DNA of 33,052 bases from an uncultured Caryophanales bacterium (GTDB taxonomy: Bacteria > Bacillota_I > Bacilli_A > RF39 > UBA660), in assembly GCA_948433085.1 (NCBI GenBank), contig CAOJDP010000011.1, forward strand, positions 1 through 33,052, read 5' to 3'. The stretch's first letter is position 1. Every line of letters begins with the position of its first letter. A program made the position numbers and the translations under genes. The notes under the pieces are model-generated. The model did not search any database. It saw only the letters and a list, made by a program, of their open reading frames with translations, and was not told the DNA's origin. Of the stretch, positions 8,150-15,646 are shown one piece after another.

Positions 8150-8629
8150 CTATAATTCTATTTCAATTTTTTTATGACATTTTTTATATGGATAATAAGC
8201 AATGCCACATTCTTTTAACATAATTTCCGCCACTTCTACAGTTTCATCATTCTTAGGTTTTTCTAAATATATAATTTCTTTAATTCCAGATTGAATAATG
8301 GCCTTAGCACATTCATTACAGGGAAAATAAGTAATATATAGTTTTGAATTTCTTAAATCTCCATGATAATTTAAAATAGCATTTAATTCTGCATGGCATA
8401 TATAAGGGAATTTAGTTTCCTTAAATTGCCCTTCCTTTCTCCAAGGTATTTTATCATCTGAAAAGCCGATTGGTGCGCCATTATATCCAATGGATAAAAC
8501 TTTGTGATCTTCATTTACAATACAAGCACCTACTCGTCTTTTAGGATCTTTTGCTCTTTCACTAGAAAGCACCGCAAGTCCCATAAAGTATTGATCCCAG
8601 GTAATATAATCTTTTCGTTTTTCTATCAT
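8150..8629 (-). CDS. Deoxycytidylate (dCMP) deaminase, ComEB-type
   Basis: Zinc-dependent cytidine deaminase family enzyme; converts dCMP to dUMP, feeding thymidylate synthesis. The 159 residues hold the zinc site HAE at 79-81 and PCNEC at 103-107 (Cys104, Cys107). The N-terminal signature [10 protein letters not shown] and GYNGAPIGF are characteristic of dCMP deaminase/ComEB. The ATG follows a GGGGGG ribosome binding site. The gene sits between ylxR and infB, where Bacillus carries ylxQ (an L7Ae-like RNA-binding protein). No ylxQ is seen here. Co-transcription with infB probably sets its expression by growth rate. Confidence 0.93.
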   Translation of the reverse strand: MIEKRKDYITWDQYFMGLAVLSSERAKDPKRRVGACIVNEDHKVLSIGYNGAPIGFSDDKIPWRKEGQFKETKFPYICHAELNAILNYHGDLRNSKLYITYFPCNECAKAIIQSGIKEIIYLEKPKNDETVEVAEIMLKECGIAYYPYKKCHKKIEIEL

Positions 8630-8638
8630 AGTACCCCC

Positions 8639-8896
8639 CTATAGTAAAGACTTCAGTTCTTCATAGATTGTATCAGGTACATCTGTTTCTAAATGTCGAT
8701 TTAAAACTTTACTCTTCTTCGCTTTTTCAATGGCATCTATATCTTTTTTTAAATAAGCTCCTCTACCATTTGCTTTCCCAGTTGTATCCAATACAACAGC
8801 TCCTTCAGGTGTTCTAACGATACGAACAAGCTCTTGTTTTGGTAATTTCTCTTTGGTTGCTACGCAAGTGCGATACGGTATTTTTTTGGTTTTCAT
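8639..8896 (-). CDS. ylxR: YlxR family RNA-binding protein (RnpM)
   Basis: Small (85-residue) nucleic-acid-binding protein of the YlxR family, reported in Bacillus as a modulator of RNase P (RnpM). The hallmark N-terminus IPYRTCVATKEKLPKQELVR and the central GRGAYL loop are intact. It is encoded seven bases after nusA and nine before the dCMP deaminase gene, as in most Firmicute nusA operons. The ATG has an AGGTGA ribosome binding site. Confidence 0.94.
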   Translation of the reverse strand: MKTKKIPYRTCVATKEKLPKQELVRIVRTPEGAVVLDTTGKANGRGAYLKKDIDAIEKAKKSKVLNRHLETDVPDTIYEELKSLL

Positions 8897-8903
8897 GTGT
8901 CAC

Positions 8904-10064
8904 CTACTTTACAATATTAATTCCCATTTCACGTGCTTGTTCATATGTTTTCACATCAATTTTATAATGTGTTAATCGCGAAGCTAATTTTACATTCATT
9001 CCTTTTTTACCGATTGCTAAAGATAACATATCATCGTCTACAATTGCCAATGCTTCTTTTTTCTTTTCATCTGTTACAATCACTGTCATATCTTTTGCAG
9101 GGCTTAAAGAATTTTCGATGAATTTCACTGGATCTTTGTCATATAAAATTAAATCTATTTTTTCTCCATGTAATTCTTTAAGCACATGTGCAATACGGCT
9201 TCCCTTTTCTCCTATGCAAGATCCAATTGGATCTACGTTTGGATTTTCTGAATATACTGCTACTTTTGTACGGTTTCCAGGATCTCTTGCAACACTATAT
9301 ACAAGAATAATTCCTTCATTGATTTCTGGTATTTCTAATTCAAATAAACGTTTCACAAATCCATAGTGCACACGTGATAGTAAGATAATAGGTCCCCTAG
9401 AGTTAGAATCTACTTTTGTTATATATACTTTAATGGATGAACTCATTTCTATTTTTTCACCAGGAATTAATTCTTGTTTTGGTAAAATTCCCAAAATTCT
9501 TCCAAGTTCTACATAATAGTTACGAGCATCTTCCATTGTTACAGTCCCAATTACCATTTCGCCTTCTTTGTCGCTGAATTCTTCAATGACTACTTCTTTT
9601 TCTGCTTCTTTGATTTTTTGAATCACTACTTGTTTTGCAGTTGCAGCAGCAACGCGACCAAAATCAGCGGGTGTTACTTCTTCTTCAATGGTTTCGCCAA
9701 TTTGAATATCTGGAACAATTTTTCTTGCTTCTTCAATTGTTAAATGAATTTTTTCATCATATATAAATGGTAAAATTTCTCCACCATCATCGTCCTCATC
9801 TTCTTCATTGATATCGGAAAAGTCAATATCAGAAAATTTTTGATATTTTTCTTCTTCTGCTCGATCTACGACCGTTTTGAATGAGAATACCTTAATATCT
9901 CCAGTATCACGATTTACTTCTACTCTTACATTTGCAAGGGAATTGTAATTTTTTTTGTATGCAGATGTAAGTGCTAATTCCATTGCGTCATAAATTACGT
10001 CTTCTGAAATACCTTTTTCTTTGCATAACAATGCTACTGCTTTTTTGAATTCTTTTGTATTCAC
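8904..10064 (-). CDS. nusA: Transcription termination/antitermination factor NusA
   Basis: NusA binds RNA polymerase and nascent RNA and modulates pausing, termination and antitermination. Order of parts: N-terminal polymerase-binding domain (about 1-120), S1 domain (TVTMEDARNYYVELG, GILPKQELIPGE), then tandem KH domains (GSCIGEKGSRI and LSLAIGKKGMNVKLA). There is no C-terminal acidic repeat, as is normal in Bacilli. The N-terminal domain contains an acidic insert with a run of Glu and Asp (NEEDEDDDGG). The start is uncertain. GTG at 10064, one base after the rimP stop, leaves about 11 bases from AGAAAGG and gives the expected N-terminus (NTKEF). GTG 10073 and ATG 10097 would overlap rimP. 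Confidence 0.96.
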   Translation of the reverse strand: MNTKEFKKAVALLCKEKGISEDVIYDAMELALTSAYKKNYNSLANVRVEVNRDTGDIKVFSFKTVVDRAEEEKYQKFSDIDFSDINEEDEDDDGGEILPFIYDEKIHLTIEEARKIVPDIQIGETIEEEVTPADFGRVAAATAKQVVIQKIKEAEKEVVIEEFSDKEGEMVIGTVTMEDARNYYVELGRILGILPKQELIPGEKIEMSSSIKVYITKVDSNSRGPIILLSRVHYGFVKRLFELEIPEINEGIILVYSVARDPGNRTKVAVYSENPNVDPIGSCIGEKGSRIAHVLKELHGEKIDLILYDKDPVKFIENSLSPAKDMTVIVTDEKKKEALAIVDDDMLSLAIGKKGMNVKLASRLTHYKIDVKTYEQAREMGINIVK

Positions 10065-10065
10065 T

Positions 10066-10320
10066 TTATTCACAACCTTTCTCTTTAGAACATACATCTA
10101 ATATGTAATTTTCTTCAATCAAATCTTTTTCATCTAATAATGGATTAATTAGATTGGTGACTGTAACACAATCATCTACATCAACAATTCCTTTTTTATC
10201 AATAACAATACGTAAAAATTGAATGTTTCCTTCTTTTTCATAGATAACTTGATCTAATATATAATTATTTTCTATAATCGTTGGTTCAATCAGTTCCCTC
10301 ACATTTTTCTCTAGTTCCAT
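10066..10320 (-). CDS. rimP: Ribosome maturation factor RimP, N-terminal domain only
   Basis: RimP assists 30S subunit maturation. This protein has only 84 residues against ~150 normally. The N-terminal domain is recognisable: a helix with LIEPTIIENNYILDQV, strand FLRIVIDKKG, then VDVDDCVTVTNLINPLLDE and YILDV. It stops where other RimPs continue with SSPGLDRPL into the C-terminal SH3-like domain. nusA begins immediately after the stop, so no displaced C-terminal half lies downstream in any frame. The start ATG 10320 has a perfect GGAGG ribosome binding site at five bases; the in-frame extension to 10392 would be leader. It is the first gene of the operon and follows the hairpin at 10342-10363. 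Confidence 0.85.
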   Translation of the reverse strand: MELEKNVRELIEPTIIENNYILDQVIYEKEGNIQFLRIVIDKKGIVDVDDCVTVTNLINPLLDEKDLIEENYILDVCSKEKGCE

Positions 10321-10341
10321 AACAACCTCCATATTACTTGA

Positions 10342-10363
10342 AAGAGTGGGATTTCCCACTCTT
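10342..10363 (-). promoter_or_regulatory. Hairpin in the rimP leader
   Basis: Perfect 9-bp inverted repeat AAGAGTGGG / CCCACTCTT with a four-base loop, in the transcript between the promoter and the rimP ribosome binding site. A similar GAGTGGG/CCCACTC stem occurs upstream of rimP (ylxS) in other Firmicutes, as I recall. There is no T run, so it is not a terminator. Confidence 0.7.
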
Positions 10364-10382
10364 CTTGCGTTCAACTGATAAT

Positions 10383-10411
10383 AGTATATCATAGAATTTC
10401 TTATTTTAATA
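10383..10411 (-). promoter_or_regulatory. Promoter of the rimP-nusA-infB-rbfA operon
   Basis: Minus-strand TATACT (10383-10388) preceded by TGA (extended -10), with a weak TATTAA 17 bases upstream (10406-10411). It lies just 5' of the leader hairpin. Confidence 0.6.
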
Positions 10412-10708
10412 CAAAAATATTAAAAAAAATGAAATTATAGGTGAGTAAAAGTAAATTTCCACATTAAGGTTGTAATTCAAAAATTACTGATATGAAAAGA
10501 AAAAAATTTACATACTAATATATATTTTATTATTTAAAAAGGAATGAGAAATAGTTTATTATAAACGCATCAAAAAGAGATTCAAACAATTCCTATCCGT
10601 TTCAACAGTCATCTTTCAAAATACTTAAACTATAAAATAGCTATCTTATAATTGTACTATTCATCAATATAATTCAAAAATTTTTCATAAAATAGAAGTG
10701 AGTTATGG
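10412..10708. other. Divergent intergenic region with no gene seen
   Basis: About 300 very A/T-rich bases between the minus-strand rimP operon and the plus-strand CPBP gene. I see no open frame with a ribosome binding site, no tRNA, and no strong hairpin. Short A/T runs dominate. It holds the outer parts of the two divergent promoters and perhaps upstream control sites that I cannot identify. Confidence 0.5.
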
Positions 10709-10714
10709 TATACT
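10709..10714 (+). promoter_or_regulatory. Promoter (-10) of the CPBP protease gene
   Basis: TATACT preceded by TGG, an extended -10. No good -35 is visible. It is followed within about 12 bases by the GGAGATGA ribosome binding site, so the leader is very short. Confidence 0.5.
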
Positions 10715-10732
10715 ATTTATGGAGATGATTTC

Positions 10733-11437
10733 ATGAAAGTTAATCATAAATATATCAAAACAGCAGGTATTGGTGTAATGGCTATCTTAATCTATTTTAT
10801 ATTTCCATTATTAGAAGGACTTCCTTTTCAATTACTGAATATGGACACAACTACGTTACCACTTCTCAGTAAAATTATATACATGATTGCATATGAAACA
10901 ATAATTTTAACGTTGATTGTAATTATTTTTTATCCAAAACTAAAAAAAGATTGGGAAGATATGAAAATCAATCATATGAATTATTATTCAAAATACTTTA
11001 AATATTGGATTGGTGCAGTCATCATTATGATGATTAGCAATCTTCTCATTATGACATTTAGTACAAACGAAGTTGCTAGCAATGAACAAGCAGTGCAAGA
11101 TCTTTTTTCAGTTAGTCCCACTTATGTATTTTTTTCAGCTGTCATATTTGCTCCAATTGTAGAAGAACTTGTCTTTCGCCAAGGCATTCGTAATATTGTG
11201 CCACACAAAATTCTGTTTGTTATCCTATCAGGACTTATCTTTGGTGGATTACATGTAATTCATCAAAATATGCAATCATTATCAGAATTATTATACTTAA
11301 TTCCTTATTGTGCACCTGGAATTGCGTTTGCTTATATTTTAGCTAAAACAGACAATATTTTTGTATCTATGGGACTTCACTTTATGCATAATGGTTTACT
11401 CATTGCTTTACAATTTTTCCTACTATTCTTTTCCTAA
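10733..11437 (+). CDS. CPBP family intramembrane metalloprotease (CAAX/Abi)
   Basis: Predicted membrane-embedded glutamate-type protease of the CPBP (Abi, Rce1-like) family; roles range from bacteriocin immunity to peptide maturation, and the substrate here is unknown. The 234 residues have several transmembrane helices (from about residue 9, 45, 90, 130, 160, 190 and 220). All three family motifs are present: EELVFRQ (Glu144, Glu145, Arg149), GGLHVIH (His174) and HFMHN (His216, Asn220). The ATG has a GGAGATGA ribosome binding site. It is transcribed divergently from the rimP operon and lies 43 bases before the metallophosphoesterase gene, which has its own promoter-like sequence. Confidence 0.93.
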   Translation: MKVNHKYIKTAGIGVMAILIYFIFPLLEGLPFQLLNMDTTTLPLLSKIIYMIAYETIILTLIVIIFYPKLKKDWEDMKINHMNYYSKYFKYWIGAVIIMMISNLLIMTFSTNEVASNEQAVQDLFSVSPTYVFFSAVIFAPIVEELVFRQGIRNIVPHKILFVILSGLIFGGLHVIHQNMQSLSELLYLIPYCAPGIAFAYILAKTDNIFVSMGLHFMHNGLLIALQFFLLFFS

Positions 11438-11465
11438 AGACAATTTTCTTTTTTTTTGCTATAAT
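11437..11465 (+). promoter_or_regulatory. Promoter of the metallophosphoesterase gene
   Basis: TATAAT (11460-11465) with TGC before it (extended -10), and AAGACA 17 bases upstream at 11437-11442, overlapping the end of the CPBP gene. A GGGTGAG ribosome binding site follows. Confidence 0.55.
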
Positions 11466-11480
11466 AAATAGGGTGAGACT

Positions 11481-12392
11481 ATGGAACAATCAGAAATCAT
11501 TAATATAGAGACACAACCGAAAAAAAATCATAAAAAATTAAAGCAATTTATTATAATAATTGTCGGTATAATTGTTATAATGTGTATTGTTTTACTATAT
11601 GCAAGATATATCGCAACTACAGGTATCAATGTCAATGAATATAAAATTACAGATACAAAGATTCCTAAAAATATGCATGGGCTTAAGATTGTACATATTT
11701 CAGATATCCATTATGGAAGAATTACATTTGAAAAAGAATTGAAAAAAGTTGTAGAGCAAATTAATCTTACAAAACCAGATCTTGTAATTTTAGCGGGTGA
11801 TTTAATTGACAAAGATACCAAACTAACAAAAGAATTGACCAATCAATTAATCACTCAATTAAAAAATATTAATGCAACTGTCGGTAAATATGCAATTAAG
11901 GGAAATCATGATTATATTTTTTCAGAATGGGACACGATTATAAAAGAAAGTGAATTTATTGATTTGAATGATACTTATGATACCATTTATAAAAATGGAA
12001 ATGATTTTATTTTGTTAAGTGGAATGAGTACCAATCTCCATGGTTCAAAGACAATTGAAGAAAAATTATCCACAACGAATGAATTTATAGAATCCCTAAA
12101 AGAAACTGAAAGTCCATATAAAATACTTGTTGTGCATGAGCCTGACTTTATACAAAACATTGATACCAAAAATTGGAATTTAATACTTGCAGGACATTCT
12201 CATAATGGACAAGTAAGATTCCCACTTATTGGACCACTATTTTTACCTACAGGCGCTAAAGTTTACAATAAGCCATACTATAAATTAAGTCATACAGACC
12301 TTTATATATCCAATGGAATTGGGGTATCTACAGTAAATTTTAGATTATGGAATCGTCCATCTTTCAATTTATATCGTCTTACAAATTACTAA
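11481..12392 (+). CDS. Membrane-anchored metallophosphoesterase (YkuE/YaeI-like)
   Basis: Calcineurin-type phosphoesterase; relatives such as YkuE and YaeI/LpxG act on lipid or cell-wall-linked phosphates at the membrane. The 303 residues start with a basic N-terminus and one transmembrane helix (about residues 22-43), placing the catalytic domain outside the cell. The metal-binding motifs are complete: SDIHYG (Asp75, His77), GDLID (Asp107), GNHDY (Asn142, His143), VVHEPD (His219) and GHSHNGQ (His239, His241). The natural substrate cannot be told from sequence. It ends in the terminator at 12391-12414, convergent with the next gene. Confidence 0.92.
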   Translation: MEQSEIINIETQPKKNHKKLKQFIIIIVGIIVIMCIVLLYARYIATTGINVNEYKITDTKIPKNMHGLKIVHISDIHYGRITFEKELKKVVEQINLTKPDLVILAGDLIDKDTKLTKELTNQLITQLKNINATVGKYAIKGNHDYIFSEWDTIIKESEFIDLNDTYDTIYKNGNDFILLSGMSTNLHGSKTIEEKLSTTNEFIESLKETESPYKILVVHEPDFIQNIDTKNWNLILAGHSHNGQVRFPLIGPLFLPTGAKVYNKPYYKLSHTDLYISNGIGVSTVNFRLWNRPSFNLYRLTNY

Positions 12393-12414
12393 AACCTGTC
12401 ATATGACAGGTTTT
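12391..12414. terminator. Bidirectional terminator, perfect 24-base palindrome
   Basis: AAAACCTGTC ATATGACAGG TTTT is exactly self-complementary, with A and T runs on either side, so it can work for both converging genes. It overlaps the last base of the gene at 12414-12905 and follows the metallophosphoesterase stop. Confidence 0.88.
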
Positions 12415-12905
12415 CAACTTCGATATAAGAAAAAAGATAAAATTAAAAACAATGTTTCGAAAAAAAATGATATAAATGCAAGCATAAATATATTAGAACT
12501 TCCCCGATTGGAAGGGTACATATTAGACTCTTGCATATGCAGAAATGGATCTGATGCATCTCTCATTGAAGCTCTAGAATTCAAAATTGGAACATTGTAA
12601 TTAGGGGCTTCAATATCTTGACCTTCTGTTGGAATATAAAAATTTCCTGATTTTTTTACTTTCATATGACTGGTGGTTGTTCCACGTTCTTGGTAAGACA
12701 TCATATGTTGTTCTAAGTTTTGCAGTGTATCTGCTAGTAAAGCAATTGTTTCATTAGAGAGTGGATATGTTAAATATGTTTGTAATTGACTAGCAATATA
12801 CAAAATATTTTTATCTGTTCGCATATTGAGATCACTAGCTATTTTAGCCAATTGTTCTTGTGCCACTATAACATAGTGCATATAAGTTTGCCTTAAATTA
12901 TTCAT
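12414..12905 (-). CDS. Hypothetical tail-anchored protein
   Basis: I do not recognise this 163-residue protein. Residues 1-75 look helical (AQEQLAKIASDLNMRT and LADTLQNLEQHMM stand out). Residues 76-138 are polar and probably disordered. The C-terminal ~25 residues form one hydrophobic Phe/Leu-rich helix that ends in Tyr-Arg-Ser. The protein is therefore cytoplasmic and anchored at its tail, like the protein at 180-623. The ATG has an AGAAGGTGA ribosome binding site. Its stop abuts the shared terminator. It is probably monocistronic, with a weak TTTACA-17-TTTAAT sequence about 100 bases upstream. Confidence 0.75.
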   Translation of the reverse strand: MNNLRQTYMHYVIVAQEQLAKIASDLNMRTDKNILYIASQLQTYLTYPLSNETIALLADTLQNLEQHMMSYQERGTTTSHMKVKKSGNFYIPTEGQDIEAPNYNVPILNSRASMRDASDPFLHMQESNMYPSNRGSSNIFMLAFISFFFETLFLILSFFLYRS

Positions 12906-13033
12906 CCATTCACCTTCTAATCGATTTGAATACTTATCGAACTTTCAATTTTTTATAAACAATACATTACTATTCTCTATACTTTATTAAAACACGATTT
13001 CATTTCTTTGTAAACAAATTTTCATCAAATATA

Positions 13034-14101
13034 TTAACAGTTTACGTTAATTTTCTCTAATTCTACATCATTAATAGACTCAAATCGTTTTGTAATTTTT
13101 TCTGTTGTCGTATGAATTTCTTTCACATCTCTACCTACAGTTTCTATACTTCTAGAAAGCTTGTCCCATCTATCTTTGTATCGTTTAAATTCATTATCTA
13201 ACAGTTTTAATTCATGATGAATCACAGAGGCATATTGATCCCTTTCTATATTCTTCATTATAATTTGAATGGTTGTTAAAGTACTCATTAAGGTAGTGGG
13301 GCTTGTTAACCAAACTCTTTTTGTATATGCATATTCTATCAAATCTGTATGATAAGCATTTACTTCTGCAAAGATTGCCTCTGCTGGCAAGAAAAGAATT
13401 GCTTGATCAGATGTAACATTTGGAATGATATATTTAGATGCGATTGTATCTATATGTTTTTTCATATCGGATTTGAATGATCGTTCTGCTTGTTCTCTTA
13501 CTTCTTTTGCATGATTTCTATCTACCATAATTCGGTAATGTTCCAATGGGAATTTAGAATCAATTCCAATCATACCCAAAGGAGCTGGGGCAAATAAAAT
13601 ACAATCGACAATTGTTCCGTTAGAAAGTGGATACTGCAATTGGTATACATTTGAATTGTTATCTCCAAATACATTTGAAAGTATATGTTTTAAATTGACT
13701 TCTCCAAAAATTCCCCTTGTTTTTTTATCTGTCAGCACACTTTGTAAAGATATAATATCACCAGATAAATGGTCAATTTTCTTTTGTGCTTCATCAATCT
13801 TAGAAAGTCGCTCTAAAATGGATGTAAATGTTTGGTTTGTTTTTTCAAAGCTTTGATCCAATCGTTCATTTACATGATCATTGATTAAACGAAGACGGGT
13901 ATCTATTCTTTCTGTAAGGGCAATGAAATCATCATTTAAATTTTTGGTTAAATTATTTTGAAATGTGCCTAGTTCTTTTATCGTTGTTGTTTCTAGCTTC
14001 CCTAATTTTTCAACCACATAAGAATCATTTCCATTTTTGAAGAGTAAGACAAAAAGGAAAATTAATATTATAATTAACAAACCAACAATAATATACTCCA
14101 T
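13034..14101 (-). CDS. rmuC: RmuC family DNA recombination protein
   Basis: RmuC proteins are membrane-anchored, nuclease-fold proteins that limit inverted-repeat recombination in E. coli; the exact biochemistry is poorly known. The 355 residues comprise an N-terminal transmembrane helix (about 3-21), a coiled-coil stalk (about 30-130), and the RmuC domain. That domain is recognisable by GIFGEVNLKHIL, VDCILFAPAP, IDSKFPLEHY and FLPAEAIFAEV, then VWLTSPTTLMSTL. Some helical sequence follows. The length is shorter than E. coli RmuC but usual for Firmicutes. The ATG has a GGAG ribosome binding site. It lies nine bases after the VTT gene and is probably in one operon with it. Confidence 0.93.
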   Translation of the reverse strand: MEYIIVGLLIIILIFLFVLLFKNGNDSYVVEKLGKLETTTIKELGTFQNNLTKNLNDDFIALTERIDTRLRLINDHVNERLDQSFEKTNQTFTSILERLSKIDEAQKKIDHLSGDIISLQSVLTDKKTRGIFGEVNLKHILSNVFGDNNSNVYQLQYPLSNGTIVDCILFAPAPLGMIGIDSKFPLEHYRIMVDRNHAKEVREQAERSFKSDMKKHIDTIASKYIIPNVTSDQAILFLPAEAIFAEVNAYHTDLIEYAYTKRVWLTSPTTLMSTLTTIQIIMKNIERDQYASVIHHELKLLDNEFKRYKDRWDKLSRSIETVGRDVKEIHTTTEKITKRFESINDVELEKINVNC

Positions 14102-14110
14102 AAAAAGCTC

Positions 14111-14680
14111 CTATTCTATACAAAAGTAACGTGTAACCCATTTGGATAAGCAAAAGGCGATTATAACCATAGTACATAGTTTTACAAGCACACCAATATC
14201 TGTAATACTCTCAAGCAAGGTTGTCCCGATAAAACCCCAAAAATATACTAAAAATAATTTTGAAATGAAGAGTGTCATTAAATATTTTATATATTTCATA
14301 TCTGATAATCCTGCACCAATATTCAGTGAGAAAGCAGGTGTAAAAGGAATCGATAGTATGATGACTAAATTGCTAAAAGTAATATGATTAAATGCTTTGA
14401 TCAAAGGAATCTGTTTTAATTTATGAAAATGGTTTTGCAAAAAACGAAATATAAAAAAACTAAGGGAGCATCCTATTATAGTTGCAATCCAAGAAAGAAA
14501 AAAACCCAAAACTGTTCCAAATACCAACATGTTAATTGAAATAAAAAGAGCAAGTGGTAAAAATGGAACGATTGACTCTAATACAATTACAAACATACCT
14601 ATAAAAATACTAATAAAATAGTTATTGTTTTGTACAATACTTCGAAGTACATCAATCATATCTTGAATGAATGCTTCCAT
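14111..14680 (-). CDS. VTT-domain membrane protein (TVP38/DedA-like)
   Basis: Polytopic membrane protein of the VTT (SNARE-associated/DedA/TVP38) superfamily; characterised members move lipids or lipid carriers across the membrane. The 189 residues have about five hydrophobic stretches. The typical re-entrant signatures are IVPFLPLALFI near residue 37 and the proline-rich IPFTPAFSLNIGAGLSDM around 103-120, the counterpart of the family FxxRF(x)PxxR...G motif. The exact substrate is unknown. The gene has a good promoter (14697-14726) and precedes rmuC. Confidence 0.85.
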   Translation of the reverse strand: MEAFIQDMIDVLRSIVQNNNYFISIFIGMFVIVLESIVPFLPLALFISINMLVFGTVLGFFLSWIATIIGCSLSFFIFRFLQNHFHKLKQIPLIKAFNHITFSNLVIILSIPFTPAFSLNIGAGLSDMKYIKYLMTLFISKLFLVYFWGFIGTTLLESITDIGVLVKLCTMVIIAFCLSKWVTRYFCIE

Positions 14681-14696
14681 ATAATCCTTCCTATCT

Positions 14697-14726
14697 ATTA
14701 TAATACATTATAAAATGAGGAAGCAA
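14697..14726 (-). promoter_or_regulatory. Promoter of the VTT-rmuC operon
   Basis: Minus-strand TTGCTT (14721-14726), 18-base spacer, TATAAT (14697-14702), 17 bases upstream of the VTT start codon. Confidence 0.75.
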
Positions 14727-14731
14727 GAATT

Positions 14732-15088
14732 TTATTTTATTTTTTTTATAAGTTTTTTTTCATCTTTTTTTTCTTTTTCCTTATTCACATCTTTTTTATT
14801 CTGTTGTTCTACTTGCTTTCTTTTTGTCTCGATATAAGAAAGCATTCTTTTTACATATTTAAAATGGTATGGAATATCAGGAAATGTTCCTCTATATATA
14901 ATATATATGAGATATTGATAAAAAATAAACATTTGTAAATCTTCCACATTGGTTAAAATTTGATACTCTTCTTTTGTCAGTGCATATTTTATTCCACCTG
15001 TAATCCTGTGGAAAAATAGTTTTCCACCTGTGATATTTAATGTATCTGAGCAGATTGCATTTGTAATCGATGTTGACAAAATTTCCAT
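14732..15088 (-). CDS. Hypothetical protein with a Lys-rich tail
   Basis: Unrecognised 118-residue protein. Residues 1-85 contain a compact, partly hydrophobic region (LNITGGKLFFHRITGGIKYALTKEEY split by a GG pair, then LQMFIFYQYLIYIIY). The final ~35 residues are almost all Lys, Glu, Gln and Asp. There is no signal peptide. The ATG has an AGGTGA ribosome binding site. It is the last of three small co-directional genes (57, 84 and 118 residues) spaced by 0-8 bases, so they are probably one transcript. Function unknown. Confidence 0.65.
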   Translation of the reverse strand: MEILSTSITNAICSDTLNITGGKLFFHRITGGIKYALTKEEYQILTNVEDLQMFIFYQYLIYIIYRGTFPDIPYHFKYVKRMLSYIETKRKQVEQQNKKDVNKEKEKKDEKKLIKKIK

Positions 15089-15096
15089 AGAATCAC

Positions 15097-15351
15097 CTAA
15101 TATAGGATATGGAATTTGAGCATTTTAAGGGAGGATATACACCCTAAGGAATTAGAAAAAACAGGGGTTTCCTGTTTATGATAAATTTTTTCTTCAAAAT
15201 ACTTTTTTATTTGTTCATAATGATTTATCTCATTTAATACTTGGTTTAATACTTGAATTGATGCATCTGATTGACTTACTATCCAGCATATCATTCCTTG
15301 GCATCTATTTATCAAATCTACTATATTACTAACACAATATTCATAGTCCAT
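15097..15351 (-). CDS. Hypothetical small helical protein
   Basis: Unrecognised 84-residue protein, mostly helical, with three cysteines (positions 6, 18, 22 near the N-terminus) and a fourth in the C-terminal segment LGCISSL. There is no signal peptide or clear membrane helix. Its ATG immediately follows the TGA of the upstream 57-residue gene (15352-15354), which indicates translational coupling. Function unknown; I considered a spore-coat (CotF-like) relationship from size and helicity but cannot support it. Confidence 0.6.
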   Translation of the reverse strand: MDYEYCVSNIVDLINRCQGMICWIVSQSDASIQVLNQVLNEINHYEQIKKYFEEKIYHKQETPVFSNSLGCISSLKMLKFHILY

Positions 15352-15525
15352 TCATTCATGTTTTTTTATGATCGTCTCTAAAATAGGATACATTTCGTCT
15401 TTAATCAATGGGTTTCGCATAAGCAATTGATAAAATTCCTTATATAAATCTATATTACTTTTTATTTCAGTTAAATTACCTTTATTGGAATTTTCATAGA
15501 GTTGATCTATTAAATCCTGTGGCAT
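15352..15525 (-). CDS. Hypothetical small protein, first of a three-gene operon
   Basis: Unrecognised 57-residue helical protein, highly charged, with no membrane helix. The start is ATG 15525, eight bases from an ideal GAGGAGG ribosome binding site; the in-frame ATG-less extension to 15540 would overlap that site. It ends with TGA directly followed by the next ATG. It is preceded by an extended -10 promoter (15562-15567). Function unknown. Confidence 0.65.
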   Translation of the reverse strand: MPQDLIDQLYENSNKGNLTEIKSNIDLYKEFYQLLMRNPLIKDEMYPILETIIKKHE

Positions 15526-15561
15526 AATATTCCTCCTCATAGGACTGTAGTCAATTTTTTT

Positions 15562-15570
15562 ATTATACCA
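15562..15570 (-). promoter_or_regulatory. Promoter (-10) of the three-small-gene operon
   Basis: Minus-strand TATAAT (15562-15567) preceded by TGG, an extended -10. The -35 position is poor. It lies about 40 bases upstream of the ATG at 15525. Confidence 0.55.
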
Positions 15571-15618
15571 TTTACGATTTAAAAAAGCTATAATTTAAAG
15601 TTTGCAATATAATATAAA

Positions 15619-15646
15619 GAAAAAGACTATTTTGCAACAGTCCTTT
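15619..15646 (-). terminator. Terminator after the rhodanese gene
   Basis: Minus-strand AAAAGGACT pairs over 9 bp (one G-T) with AGTCTTTTT across the loop GTTGCAAAAT. The A run of the stem overlaps the stop codon of the rhodanese gene. It probably also ends the long secretion operon. Confidence 0.75.

Noticed and set aside
15352-15354. Possible use of TGA as tryptophan (Mycoplasma code)
   Set aside because: TGA ends tyrS and the 57-residue gene at sensible positions, and Trp is encoded by TGG in the conserved proteins.
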